Part shown: one piece after another, positions 42,919 to 51,210 of the stretch
Layout: every line of letters starts with the position of its first letter
Numbering within the stretch: position 1 is the stretch's first letter
Source: Thalassovita sp.
Lineage (GTDB): Bacteria; Pseudomonadota; Alphaproteobacteria; Rhodobacterales; Rhodobacteraceae
NCBI GenBank assembly: GCA_029212905.1
Contig: JARGPB010000004.1
Location: 186,001-250,000 of the forward strand
DNA: 64,000 bases
Reading direction: 5' to 3'
Translations under genes and position numbers: made by a program
The notes under the pieces: generated by a model
Seen by the model: the letters and a program-made list of their open reading frames with translations, nothing else
Told to the model about the DNA's origin: nothing
Databases searched by the model: none

Positions 42919-43616
42919 CGCGCAGGTTTTCTCAGCAGGGAACGAACCGCGGCAAACTCGGCTTTGCCCTTGGTGAGCCACGAAATGCCAAAGGCCCAAA
43001 TCCCCATTGCTTCGACCCAGAAAACGATTCTGTTTTCGATCACGAATGCACGGGCCTCGGGGGGGCCTGCGACCTTCAGAAAAGAGGCAACTGTCGCCAA
43101 AATACCGCCGAGTACGATAAACCACCCACAGGTCAGGTAGATGCGGCGGCGATGCGGTTTGGCCGTTCGGGCGAACTTTACCAGGCAGAAATAGGCCAAG
43201 GACCCCAGGAAAATCATCGCCGAAGCATAGTGTGCAAAGGCTGCGAATTTAAATCCGATGAGGGCCTGAGACAGCGTAGCGGCGCGGTCGGGAATGACGC
43301 TCTCGTTTGGAAAGATTGCAACGCCGAAGGCCGCGATACCTGCGACAGTGGCAACCAGATCGTCCGAGAACCGTTCGCCGTTTTGTCTCCGGTAGCCTTT
43401 GTAAGAAATCAAGAAAACCCCAATCGCAAAGAGCGAGCCCACGAAAATGTCTCGCATTGTGGTGTGGTAATAATCGCTTACGGATGGCGCGATCATGCTG
43501 TCAGCCATCAAGCCGCCCAGCACCAGCAGGATCGGAAATGCGATCCCCAGAATACCCAGGGCCTGACGGACCCGGACGTAAGAAAGAACCAGTTCGTCGC
43601 GTGTATGTTCGGGCAT
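42915..43616 (-). CDS. Multi-pass membrane protein of unknown function
   Basis: The 233-residue protein has about six hydrophobic helices, with a conserved-looking loop SVSDYYHTTMRDIFVGSLFAIG and a C-terminal ENRIVFWVEAMGIWAFGISWL. I do not recognise a named family; the SDYYHT-MRD segment occurs in small DUF998-like membrane proteins. GGAGG is 5 bases before the ATG at 43616, so the frame extending to 44240, antisense to rimP, is rejected. Confidence 0.8.
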   Translation of the reverse strand: MPEHTRDELVLSYVRVRQALGILGIAFPILLVLGGLMADSMIAPSVSDYYHTTMRDIFVGSLFAIGVFLISYKGYRRQNGERFSDDLVATVAGIAAFGVAIFPNESVIPDRAATLSQALIGFKFAAFAHYASAMIFLGSLAYFCLVKFARTAKPHRRRIYLTCGWFIVLGGILATVASFLKVAGPPEARAFVIENRIVFWVEAMGIWAFGISWLTKGKAEFAAVRSLLRKPAR

Positions 43617-43697
43617 AAAACCTCCGGTGTGCACAAAGGTGTTTGATGGGACCAGTGTAGGCACGGGCAGAAATCCAGCAAGCAAGGCATGCAAGAC

Positions 43698-43726
43698 TTG
43701 ATCAATTCTGAAAACGGGCGTATATG
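43698..43726 (+). promoter_or_regulatory. Probable sigma-70 promoter of the rimP-nusA-infB operon
   Basis: TTGATC (43698-43703) and TATATG (43721-43726) are separated by 17 bases. The predicted start near 43733 would give a leader of about 75 bases that ends in a terminator hairpin. Confidence 0.5.
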
Positions 43727-43732
43727 CCTGAT

Positions 43733-43806
43733 CAACAGCGGTGCGCTGGGGTGAAAATCCCAACGCTCCATCGGAAATTTCGACGGGCCCGCTGGCCCGT
43801 TTTTTT
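43733..43806 (+). ncRNA. Terminated leader RNA ahead of rimP (possible attenuator or small RNA)
   Basis: The region folds by eye into a 9-bp hairpin with one mismatch (43743-43751 with 43758-43766, TGAAAA loop), then a terminator: ACGGGCC (43783-43789) with GGCCCGT (43794-43800) and a T run (43801-43806). The terminator ends 14 bases before the rimP ATG. Either part of the transcripts stop here (attenuation of the operon) or the leader is an independent small RNA. No known riboswitch was recognised. Confidence 0.5.
43783..43806 (+). terminator. Terminator hairpin in the rimP leader
   Basis: A perfect 7-bp G/C-rich stem with a four-base CGCT loop is followed by six or seven T residues. Its position between a promoter and rimP suggests conditional read-through. 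Confidence 0.75.
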
Positions 43807-43820
43807 GTGTCTGGACGAAA

Positions 43821-44408
43821 ATGACCAATGACCTGATTGCCAAAGCCGCGATGGACCGTCGCCTGGCCGAGATCGTCAGTCCCGTGCTTGAAGACATGGG
43901 ATTCGAGCTGGTGCGCGTTCGCCTGATGAGTGGGAAAACCAACACTCTTCAGATTATGGCTGAACGCCCTGAGGGCGGGATCGAAGTTGACCAATGTGCC
44001 GAAATCAGCACCGCCGTATCGGCCGTTCTGGACGTCGAAGACCCCTTGGTCGATCACTACACGCTTGAGGTATCCAGCCCCGGTATCGACCGGCCGCTGA
44101 CCCGCATGAAGGACTTTGAGACCTTTGAAGGCTACGAAGCCAAGCTGGAAACCGCCGATCTGGTGGGTGGCCGCAAGCGATTCAAAGGCGTTCTGGCCGG
44201 CACCGAGGGCGACGAGGTGCTGATCAACATCGAAGAGCATGGCGAAACCATAACCGTGGGTCTGAACTTTGACTGGTTGTCGGACGCCAAACTGCTACTG
44301 ACCGATGAGTTGATCACAGAAATGCTACGTCAGCGCAAAGCCGCTGGCGCCCTGAACGAAGACAATTTTGACGAGATCGAAACCGATACCGGTTCTCAGG
44401 AGGACTGA
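43821..44408 (+). CDS. rimP: Ribosome maturation factor RimP
   Basis: The 195-residue protein aids 30S subunit maturation. The motifs VSPVLEDMGFELVRVRLM, VDQCAEISTAVSAVLD and YTLEVSSPGIDRPLTRMKDFETFEG are characteristic. The C-terminal SH3-like domain is followed by an acidic tail (NEDNFDEIETDTG). It starts the conserved rimP-nusA-ylxR-infB operon; only the ATG is separated from the leader terminator by 14 bases. Confidence 0.96.
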   Translation: MTNDLIAKAAMDRRLAEIVSPVLEDMGFELVRVRLMSGKTNTLQIMAERPEGGIEVDQCAEISTAVSAVLDVEDPLVDHYTLEVSSPGIDRPLTRMKDFETFEGYEAKLETADLVGGRKRFKGVLAGTEGDEVLINIEEHGETITVGLNFDWLSDAKLLLTDELITEMLRQRKAAGALNEDNFDEIETDTGSQED

Positions 44409-44412
44409 ACTT

Positions 44413-46029
44413 ATGGCAATCACCTCTGCAAACCAGCTGGAGCTGCTGCAAACCGCCGAAGCCGTCGCGCGCGAAAAGATGATCGACCCCGGTCTGGTCG
44501 TCGAAGCGATGGAAGAGTCGCTGGCCCGTGCTGCGAAATCCCGCTACGGCAGCGAAATGGACATCCGTGTCGCGATTGACCGCAAAACCGGCAAGGCGAC
44601 CTTTACCCGCGTCCGCACCGTGGTCGAGGACGAAGAACTGGAAAACTATCAGGCTGAACTGACCGTTGAGCAGGCCAAACAGTACATGTCCGAGCCCGAG
44701 GTCGGCGCGACCTATGTCGAGGAAATCCCGCCGGTTGAATTGGGTCGGATTGCGGCTCAGTCGGCGAAACAGGTGATCTTGCAGAAGGTCCGCGAAGCCG
44801 AGCGCGATCGCCAGTTCGAAGAATTCCAAGACCGTGTTGGCACCATCATCAATGGCACCGTGAAACGCGAAGAATACGGCAACGTGATCGTGGACGTGGG
44901 CCGTGGCGAAGCCATCCTGCGCCGGAACGAGAAAATCGGCCGCGAGGCGTATCGTCCGAACGACCGCGTTCGCTGCTATATCAAGGACGTGCGTCGCGAA
45001 GCGCGTGGACCGCAGATTTTCCTGTCGCGCACCGCGCCTGAATTCATGGCCGAACTGTTCAAAATGGAAGTGCCGGAAATCTATGACGGTATCATTGAAA
45101 TCAAGGCCGTGGCGCGTGACCCCGGTTCGCGTGCAAAAATCGCTGTGATCAGCTATGATGGCTCGATCGACCCGGTTGGCGCATGTGTGGGTATGCGCGG
45201 CAGCCGCGTGCAGGCCGTCGTGAATGAATTGCAGGGCGAAAAGATCGACATCATCCCCTGGAACGAGGACATGCCGACATTCTTGGTGAACGCGTTGCAG
45301 CCCGCCGAGGTTTCCAAGGTGGTTCTGGACGAAGACGCCGAACGTATCGAGGTTGTCGTGCCAGACGAGCAGCTGTCGCTGGCCATCGGCCGCCGTGGTC
45401 AGAACGTGCGTCTGGCCAGCCAGCTGACCGCGCTGGATATCGACATCATGACCGAGTCCGAGGACAGCATTAAGCGCCAGAAAGAGTTCGAAGAACGCAC
45501 GAAGTTGTTCATGGACGCGCTGGACGTGGACGAATTCTTTGCTCAGTTGCTGGTGGCCGAAGGCTTCACCAACCTTGAAGAGGTCGCCTATGTCGAGGTG
45601 GACGAGCTGTTGACCATCGACGGTGTGGACGAAAGCACCGCAGGTGAGTTGCAGGCGCGGGCGCGTGACGTGCTGGAGGCTGCCTCGAAGGCGGCCATGG
45701 CCCACGCCCGTGAACTGGGTGTCGAAGACAGCCTGGTTGACTTTGAGGGCCTGACACCCCAGATGATTGAGGCTCTGGCCGAAGATGGCGTGAAAACGCT
45801 GGAAGACTTCGCCACCTGTGCCGACTGGGAGCTGGCCGGTGGCTGGACTACCGTCAATGGCGAACGGGTCAAAGACGATGGTCTGCTAGAGAAGTACGAC
45901 GTTTCCTTGGAAGAGGCGCAAAGCCTGATCATGACCGCCCGCATCGCGCTGGGCTGGGTCGATCCGACCGAGCTGGAAGCCGAGGGCGACGCAGAAGTCG
46001 AAACCGAAGAAGAGGAAGGCGAAGCCTGA
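44413..46029 (+). CDS. nusA: Transcription elongation/termination factor NusA
   Basis: The 538-residue protein has an N-terminal polymerase-binding domain (ANQLELLQTAEAVAREKMID), an S1 domain (TIINGTVKREEYGNVIVDVGRGEAIL), two KH domains (GACVGMRGSRVQAVVNELQGEKIDII and LSLAIGRRGQNVRLASQLT), and C-terminal helix-hairpin-helix repeats (about 370-500) ending in an acidic tail. The ATG at 44413 follows AGGAGG; codons from 44368 are unsupported. It is cotranscribed with rimP (4 bases away). Confidence 0.97.
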   Translation: MAITSANQLELLQTAEAVAREKMIDPGLVVEAMEESLARAAKSRYGSEMDIRVAIDRKTGKATFTRVRTVVEDEELENYQAELTVEQAKQYMSEPEVGATYVEEIPPVELGRIAAQSAKQVILQKVREAERDRQFEEFQDRVGTIINGTVKREEYGNVIVDVGRGEAILRRNEKIGREAYRPNDRVRCYIKDVRREARGPQIFLSRTAPEFMAELFKMEVPEIYDGIIEIKAVARDPGSRAKIAVISYDGSIDPVGACVGMRGSRVQAVVNELQGEKIDIIPWNEDMPTFLVNALQPAEVSKVVLDEDAERIEVVVPDEQLSLAIGRRGQNVRLASQLTALDIDIMTESEDSIKRQKEFEERTKLFMDALDVDEFFAQLLVAEGFTNLEEVAYVEVDELLTIDGVDESTAGELQARARDVLEAASKAAMAHARELGVEDSLVDFEGLTPQMIEALAEDGVKTLEDFATCADWELAGGWTTVNGERVKDDGLLEKYDVSLEEAQSLIMTARIALGWVDPTELEAEGDAEVETEEEEGEA

Positions 46030-46056
46030 TTTCAGGCTTCGGATGGGGCTTGACGC

Positions 46057-46677
46057 ATGACACGTGGCGGCAAAACCAAGCATCGGGAAGATGGTTCCGA
46101 GCGAAAATGCATCGCCACGGGCGAGGTGCAGCCCAAATTTGGGCTGATCCGCTTTGTCGTTGGGCCTGATGGCCAGGTCTTTCCTGATCTGGCGGAAAAA
46201 TTGCCGGGTCGCGGGATATGGGTTTCCGCGGACCGGGCCGCGCTGACGCTGGCGGTGAAAAAGAACCTGTTCTCGCGCTCGGCCAAGCAGCAGGTGACGA
46301 TTGCGGATGACCTGGTTGACCAGGTCGAACTGATGTTGGCGCGCCGCGTGGTTGATTTGATCAGCCTGTCGCGCAAAGGCGGGGGTGCCGTTGCTGGCTT
46401 TGAAAAGGTCAAAGACTGGCTGATGAAAGATGAGGCCGAAGTACTGATCCAGGCCAGTGATGGCTCGGGGCGGGGCAAGTCGAAATTGAGCACGCCGCAA
46501 GACGGCAAGTTCATCGGCTGGCTTACCGCGGACGAACTGGGACAGGCCTTTGGACGACAAACTGTCATTCACGTAGCGCTAGGCGCTGGAGGTTTGACGC
46601 GACGTGTTGTAGAGGAAGCCGCAAGACTGAAAGGTTTGCGAGTTTCGGACGGCGGATCCGACCGCCGGAAAGGATAA
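46057..46677 (+). CDS. YlxR/DUF448 family RNA-binding protein
   Basis: The 206-residue protein joins an N-terminal YlxR domain (SERKCIATGEVQPKFGLIRFVVGPDG and LPGRGIWVSADRAAL) to a C-terminal L7Ae-like part (LISLSRKGGGAVAGFEKV, AEVLIQASDGSG). The gene is conserved between nusA and infB. The family binds nucleic acid or nucleoid components; exact role here unknown. infB starts 8 bases downstream. Confidence 0.92.
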   Translation: MTRGGKTKHREDGSERKCIATGEVQPKFGLIRFVVGPDGQVFPDLAEKLPGRGIWVSADRAALTLAVKKNLFSRSAKQQVTIADDLVDQVELMLARRVVDLISLSRKGGGAVAGFEKVKDWLMKDEAEVLIQASDGSGRGKSKLSTPQDGKFIGWLTADELGQAFGRQTVIHVALGAGGLTRRVVEEAARLKGLRVSDGGSDRRKG

Positions 46678-46685
46678 AGAGCCAC

Positions 46686-49187
46686 ATGAGCGATAACGAC
46701 GGTAAAAAGACTTTGGGTGTCCGTGGCGGAGGCCCCCGTGCGGGCAACGTGAAGCAAAGCTTCAGCCATGGCCGGACCAAGAACGTCGTGGTGGAAACCA
46801 AGCGCAAGCGCGTTGTGGTGCCCAAGCCCGGTGCGGCCAAATCTGGCAGCGGCTCGAACCCGGCGCTTGGTGACCCCTCGAAGCGGCCCGCAGGTATTTC
46901 TGACGCGGAAATGGAACGTCGCCTGAAGGCGCTTCAGGCTGCGAAAGCACGCGAGGTCGAAGAGGCCGCTGCACGCATCGCCGAAGAAAAGGCGCGTGAA
47001 GCAGATCGCGAACGCCGCCGCGCCGAGGCCGAAGCCGCCAAACGTGAAGAGCGTGAACGCGAAGAAGCCCTGCGTGCGAAAGCCGCAGAAGAAGAGCGTA
47101 AGAAAAAAGAAGTCGAAGAAGCGGCAAAACGCGCGGCCGAAGCTGCGGCTGCGGCCAGCACTCCGGCTGAGGAAAAGCCCGCTGCACGCAAGCTGAAAGA
47201 CGCTCCGGCGGCGGATGCTCGTGGTAACCGCAAGCCTACACGCGAATCCGAGGCTGATCGCAACCGTGGCAAAGGCCGCGATGATGGTCGTCGCTCGGGT
47301 AAGCTGACGCTGAACCAGGCTCTGTCTGGTGGCGAAGGTGGCCGTCAGAAATCCATGGCCGCGATGAAGCGCAAGCAAGAGCGTTTGCGCCAGAAAGCCA
47401 TGGGTCAGCAAGAGCGCGAAAAGATTGTGCGCGACGTCCAGGTTCCCGAATCCATCGTGGTATCGGAGCTGGCGAACCGTATGGCCGAGCGTGTGGCTGA
47501 TGTGGTCAAATCGCTGATGAAAATGGGCATGATGGTTACGCAAAACCAACCCATCGACGCCGATACAGCCGAGCTGATCATCGAAGAATTCGGCCACCGG
47601 ATCGTTCGCGTTTCGGACGCAGACGTCGAAGACGTGATCGCGGGTGTCGAGGACAAAGACGAAGACCTGAGGGCCCGTCCTCCTGTGATTACGATCATGG
47701 GCCACGTGGACCACGGTAAAACGTCGTTGCTGGACTCGATCCGCAAGGCGAACGTCACCGCAGGCGAGGCCGGCGGCATTACCCAGCACATCGGCGCCTA
47801 CCAGGTGACTACCGAATCGGGTGCCGTGCTGAGCTTCTTGGATACGCCCGGCCACGCGGCCTTTACCTCGATGCGCTCGCGTGGTGCTCAGGTGACGGAC
47901 ATCGTGGTGCTGGTGGTTGCGGCCGATGACTCGGTCATGCCGCAGACCATCGAGGCGATTAACCACGCCAAAGCGGCCGGCGTTCCGATGATCGTGGCGA
48001 TCAACAAGATCGACCGCCCCGAAGCGGATGCCATGAAGGTGCGCACCGAGCTTCTGCAACACGAAGTGGTCGTCGAAGCCATGTCGGGTGAAGTGCAGGA
48101 TGTTGAGGTATCGGCCAAGACTGGCCAGGGCCTGGATACTCTGCTGGAAGCCATCGCGCTGCAGGCTGAAATCCTGGAACTTAAAGCCAACCCCGATCGC
48201 GCCGCCGAAGGTGCCGTGATCGAGGCCCAGCTGGACGTGGGCCGTGGCCCCGTTGCCACCGTTCTGGTTCAGAAGGGCACGCTGCGTCAGGGCGATATCT
48301 TTGTTGTGGGCGAGCAGTGGGGTAAAGTCCGCGCGCTGGTCGACGATAAAGGTGATCGCGTGAAAGAGGCCGGACCATCGGTTCCTGTTGAGGTTCTGGG
48401 TCTGAACGGCACTCCCGAGGCGGGCGACGTTCTGAACGTGGTGGACACCGAAGCGCAAGCACGTGAGATCGCGGAATATCGTCACAACGTTGCCAAAGAG
48501 AAACGTGCCGCAGCTGGCGCAGCGACTACGCTGGAACAGCTGATGCAGAAAGCCAAAGACGACCAAAGCGTCGAAGAGCTGCCCATCCTGGTCAAAGCGG
48601 ATGTGCAGGGTTCGGCCGAAGCGATCGTTCAGGCGATGGAGAAGATCGGCAACGAAGAGGTGCGCGTGCGCGTGCTGCACTATGGTGTGGGCGCAATCAC
48701 GGATACCGACGTTGGCCTGGCCGAAGCATCCGGCGCTCCGATCATGGGTTTCAACGTGCGCGCCAATGCGTCGGCGCGGAACACGGCGAACCAAAAAGGC
48801 GTCGAGATTCGCTATTACTCGGTGATCTATGATCTGGTTGACGACGTGAAAGCAGCGGCCAGCGGCCTGCTGTCGAACGAAATCCGCGAAAACTTCATCG
48901 GTTATGCCGAGATCAAAGAAGTCTTCAAGGTGTCGGGCGTCGGCAAAGTGGCAGGTTGTATCGTGACCGAAGGCGTTGCGCGCCGCTCGGCCGGTGTGCG
49001 TCTGCTGCGCGACAACGTTGTGATCCACGAAGGCACGCTGAAAACGCTGAAGCGCTTCAAGGACGAAGTGAAGGACGTTCAGTCGGGTCAGGAATGCGGT
49101 ATGGCGTTCGAAAACTATGACGACATTCGTCCCGCGGACGTTATCGAGATCTTCGAGCGCGAAGAGGTCGAGCGCCAGCTCGACTAA
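46686..49187 (+). CDS. infB: Translation initiation factor IF-2
   Basis: The 833-residue GTPase brings initiator tRNA to the 30S subunit. A long, charged Ala/Glu/Lys/Arg-rich N-terminal region (about 30-250) precedes the IF2_N and G domains. The G domain has G1 IMGHVDHGKTSLLDSI near residue 338, G3 DTPGHAAFTSMRSRGAQ, and NKIDRP. The C-terminal domains include GVGAITDTDVGLAEASGAPI and GYAEIKEVFKVSGVGKVAGC. The operon ends with a strong terminator. Confidence 0.97.
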   Translation: MSDNDGKKTLGVRGGGPRAGNVKQSFSHGRTKNVVVETKRKRVVVPKPGAAKSGSGSNPALGDPSKRPAGISDAEMERRLKALQAAKAREVEEAAARIAEEKAREADRERRRAEAEAAKREEREREEALRAKAAEEERKKKEVEEAAKRAAEAAAAASTPAEEKPAARKLKDAPAADARGNRKPTRESEADRNRGKGRDDGRRSGKLTLNQALSGGEGGRQKSMAAMKRKQERLRQKAMGQQEREKIVRDVQVPESIVVSELANRMAERVADVVKSLMKMGMMVTQNQPIDADTAELIIEEFGHRIVRVSDADVEDVIAGVEDKDEDLRARPPVITIMGHVDHGKTSLLDSIRKANVTAGEAGGITQHIGAYQVTTESGAVLSFLDTPGHAAFTSMRSRGAQVTDIVVLVVAADDSVMPQTIEAINHAKAAGVPMIVAINKIDRPEADAMKVRTELLQHEVVVEAMSGEVQDVEVSAKTGQGLDTLLEAIALQAEILELKANPDRAAEGAVIEAQLDVGRGPVATVLVQKGTLRQGDIFVVGEQWGKVRALVDDKGDRVKEAGPSVPVEVLGLNGTPEAGDVLNVVDTEAQAREIAEYRHNVAKEKRAAAGAATTLEQLMQKAKDDQSVEELPILVKADVQGSAEAIVQAMEKIGNEEVRVRVLHYGVGAITDTDVGLAEASGAPIMGFNVRANASARNTANQKGVEIRYYSVIYDLVDDVKAAASGLLSNEIRENFIGYAEIKEVFKVSGVGKVAGCIVTEGVARRSAGVRLLRDNVVIHEGTLKTLKRFKDEVKDVQSGQECGMAFENYDDIRPADVIEIFEREEVERQLD

Positions 49188-49212
49188 CGCACCCGAGGGC
49201 ATATAAGCAAAG

Positions 49213-49243
49213 AAAAAGGGACGGTCGAAACCGTCCCTTTTTT
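49213..49243 (+). terminator. Terminator of the rimP-nusA-ylxR-infB operon
   Basis: GGGACGGT (49218-49225) pairs with ACCGTCCC (49230-49237) around CGAA; the stem continues as A-T pairs into a run of six T residues. The flanking A run also lets it serve the minus strand, where it follows the 45-codon gene. Confidence 0.9.
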
Positions 49244-49262
49244 CGTCTATATTGCGTGGCGG

Positions 49263-49400
49263 TTAGTTGGTGCGGTTTGGTACCGGCTTACCCGCAAATT
49301 CACGATCCCCAACACGTACGAGAATTTTCCCGTCAGGCAGGCCGCGGACGTAAGTCCCTTGAACGGAAACACAGCTTCCAATCACGATAGTTCTCAGCAA
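49263..49400 (-). CDS. Small 45-residue protein of unknown function, TTG start
   Basis: The frame begins with TTG at 49400, preceded by GGGGAGG with a 7-base spacer, and ends with TAA at 49263-49265. The translated ends are LLRTIVIGSCVSVQG and REFAGKPVPNRTN, with GLPDGKILVRVGD between. It has no membrane segment and one cysteine, and looks like a small beta-rich protein. It is too short for usual gene filters. The strong ribosome binding site, an AT-rich 170-base promoter region and the terminator behind it support a real gene. I do not know a function. Confidence 0.75.
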   Translation of the reverse strand: MLRTIVIGSCVSVQGTYVRGLPDGKILVRVGDREFAGKPVPNRTN

Positions 49401-49570
49401 GTCAAATCCTCCCCAAAACGATTTTGACAAGTTAAGGTTAGCTTAGCGCCATTAACAAAACACCAAAAAAAGAAAATTTTACGCCTAAAGTATACGAAAG
49501 AGTTACAATTAATTTGCTGCAGCACAGCAAAAGCCCAGTCTTTTTGGGGAACTGCACATCAAATATGCAA
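49401..49570. other. AT-rich intergenic region, probable promoter of the 45-codon gene
   Basis: About 170 bases without a gene, unusually A/T-rich for this genome. It follows the mutT stop and leads leftward into the 45-codon gene. I see TTG and TATACT-like elements on the minus strand but no promoter with good spacing, so no precise call is made. Confidence 0.4.
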
Positions 49571-49969
49571 TCAGAGCAGCTCGCGTAGGATGGGGATCAA
49601 GGGGACGTCAGCCGGAGGCATGGGGTAGTCGTTTAGATCGCGGGCATGAACCCATTTTAGTGTCTGCCCTTCGCGCGGCATGGGGATCCCGTCCCACTTG
49701 CGGCAGGCAAAAACCGGCATCAGAAGATGGAAATCATCATAGCTATGCGACGCAAAACTGAGCGGGGCAAGGCAGCTGGACCAGGTGTTAATGCCTAGCT
49801 CTTCTTCCAGTTCTCGGATTAAGGCGTGCTCGGGTGTTTCGCCGGGCTCGACCTTGCCGCCTGGAAATTCCCAAAGCCCTGCCATGGATTTCCCGGCAGG
49901 GCGTTGAGCCAGCAGCACGCGCCCGTCGACATCAATCAGCGCGACGGCTGAAACGAGTACTACTTTCAT
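49571..49969 (-). CDS. mutT: 8-oxo-dGTP diphosphatase (MutT-type Nudix)
   Basis: The 132-residue protein has the opening VSAVALIDVDGRVLLAQRPAGKSMAGLWEFPGGKVEPGETPEHALIRELEEELGI, containing the full Nudix box. AQRP-x-GK-x-M-AGLWEFPGGK is a typical MutT signature. It removes oxidised guanine nucleotides. It follows argJ on the same strand by 11 bases, a conserved linkage in Rhodobacteraceae. Confidence 0.92.
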   Translation of the reverse strand: MKVVLVSAVALIDVDGRVLLAQRPAGKSMAGLWEFPGGKVEPGETPEHALIRELEEELGINTWSSCLAPLSFASHSYDDFHLLMPVFACRKWDGIPMPREGQTLKWVHARDLNDYPMPPADVPLIPILRELL

Positions 49970-49980
49970 GTGTCGGTTCC

Positions 49981-51207
49981 TTACGAGCGATAATCCGCGT
50001 TGATCGAGATGTAGCCGTGGGTCAGATCGCAGGTCCAGGCGGTGGATTGCCCGTCGCCCAGCCCCAGATCAACTCCGATCACCAGATTCTGGTTTTTCAT
50101 ATACGTCGCGCCGTCCTGTTCATTGTAGGACGGAGCAACCCAGCCGTTCTCGGCTACCAGAATATCGCCAAAGCGAATGGTCAGCAGGTCCCGGTCGGCC
50201 GCGGCCCCGGATTTCCCAATGGCCATGACGATACGACCCCAGTTCGGGTCCTCGCCCGCGACGGCGGTTTTGACCAAGGGGGAGTTGGCAATTGCCATGG
50301 CATGGGTCCGGGCATCGGTGTTGCTTGCGGCGCCGGTGACGTTGATTTCAACGAATTTTGTCGCACCTTCACCGTCGCGGACCACCTGATGGGCCAAGTC
50401 CAGCATGATCTGATGCAGGGCGGATTCGAATGCGGCGTTGCCATCGACATTCACACCCGAGGCCCCGGTCGCCGCCAGCAACAGCGTGTCCGACGTCGAG
50501 GTGTCGCTGTCCACGGTAATGCAGTTGAAGGTGACGTGAGTCAGCTTGCTAAGCAGTTTTTGCAGCTTCTTCTGATCGGCTTGCGCATCCGTAAAGATAT
50601 AGACCAGCATCGTCGCCATATCCGGCGCAACCATGCCCGAGCCCTTTGCGAAGCCGGCGATTTTAACTGTCTGGCCGTCGATCTCGATTTCGGCGCCAGC
50701 CCCTTTGGGAAAGGTGTCCGTCGTCATGATGGCCTGTGCGGCCTCTTTGATCGCGTCCGCGCTTAGGTTTTGCTTTAGTTCGGACAGTTTGGCTGTGATG
50801 CGTTCGTGCGGTAGCGCCTCGCCGATGACGCCGGTGGACGAGGAAAAGACGCGATTCTCTTCGATCTCTAACTCCTGCGCGACGGCAGAGGTTACGGCAT
50901 GGGTCGAATCGGCACCATTCTTTCCGGTAAAGGCGTTGGCGTTGCCCGAATTCACGATGATAGCGGCGCCACCGGTATCTGAATGGCCGATTTTTTCCTG
51001 GCAATCCAGCACGGCAGCGGACCGGGTTGCCGAGCGTGTGAATGTCCCGGCCATGGTTGTGCCGGGGGCAAGGCGCGCCAGCATCACGTCGGTTCGGCCC
51101 GCATAGCGAACACCGGCTTGAACCGCTGCGAATTCAACGCCTTCGATGGTTGGCAGGTCCGGAAAAGAGGCGGGGGCGAGCGGCGATACAGGGAGATCTT
51201 TACCCAT
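49981..51207 (-). CDS. argJ: Bifunctional ornithine acetyltransferase / N-acetylglutamate synthase
   Basis: The 408-residue enzyme recycles the acetyl group between N-acetylornithine and glutamate. The self-cleavage site is KGSGMVAPDMATMLVY, where cleavage before Thr yields alpha and beta chains. NSGNANAFTGKNG and ITVDSDTSTSD are typical. It probably also uses acetyl-CoA as a bifunctional form, common in this group; this is inferred. It sits 3 bases after the parvulin gene, with mutT downstream. Confidence 0.95.
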   Translation of the reverse strand: MGKDLPVSPLAPASFPDLPTIEGVEFAAVQAGVRYAGRTDVMLARLAPGTTMAGTFTRSATRSAAVLDCQEKIGHSDTGGAAIIVNSGNANAFTGKNGADSTHAVTSAVAQELEIEENRVFSSSTGVIGEALPHERITAKLSELKQNLSADAIKEAAQAIMTTDTFPKGAGAEIEIDGQTVKIAGFAKGSGMVAPDMATMLVYIFTDAQADQKKLQKLLSKLTHVTFNCITVDSDTSTSDTLLLAATGASGVNVDGNAAFESALHQIMLDLAHQVVRDGEGATKFVEINVTGAASNTDARTHAMAIANSPLVKTAVAGEDPNWGRIVMAIGKSGAAADRDLLTIRFGDILVAENGWVAPSYNEQDGATYMKNQNLVIGVDLGLGDGQSTAWTCDLTHGYISINADYRS

Positions 51208-51210
51208 GAT

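Noticed and set aside
43617..44240. Extension of the membrane-protein gene antisense to rimP
   Set aside because: GGAGG and the hydrophobic start support ATG at 43616; upstream residues mirror rimP.
47041..47160. Repeat-like Ala/Glu/Lys/Arg-rich stretch in infB
   Set aside because: Normal low-complexity N-terminal region of IF-2, not a DNA repeat element.
46569..49202. Very long open frame antisense to infB
   Set aside because: It is a shadow of the codon bias of infB on the other strand; infB itself matches IF-2 end to end.
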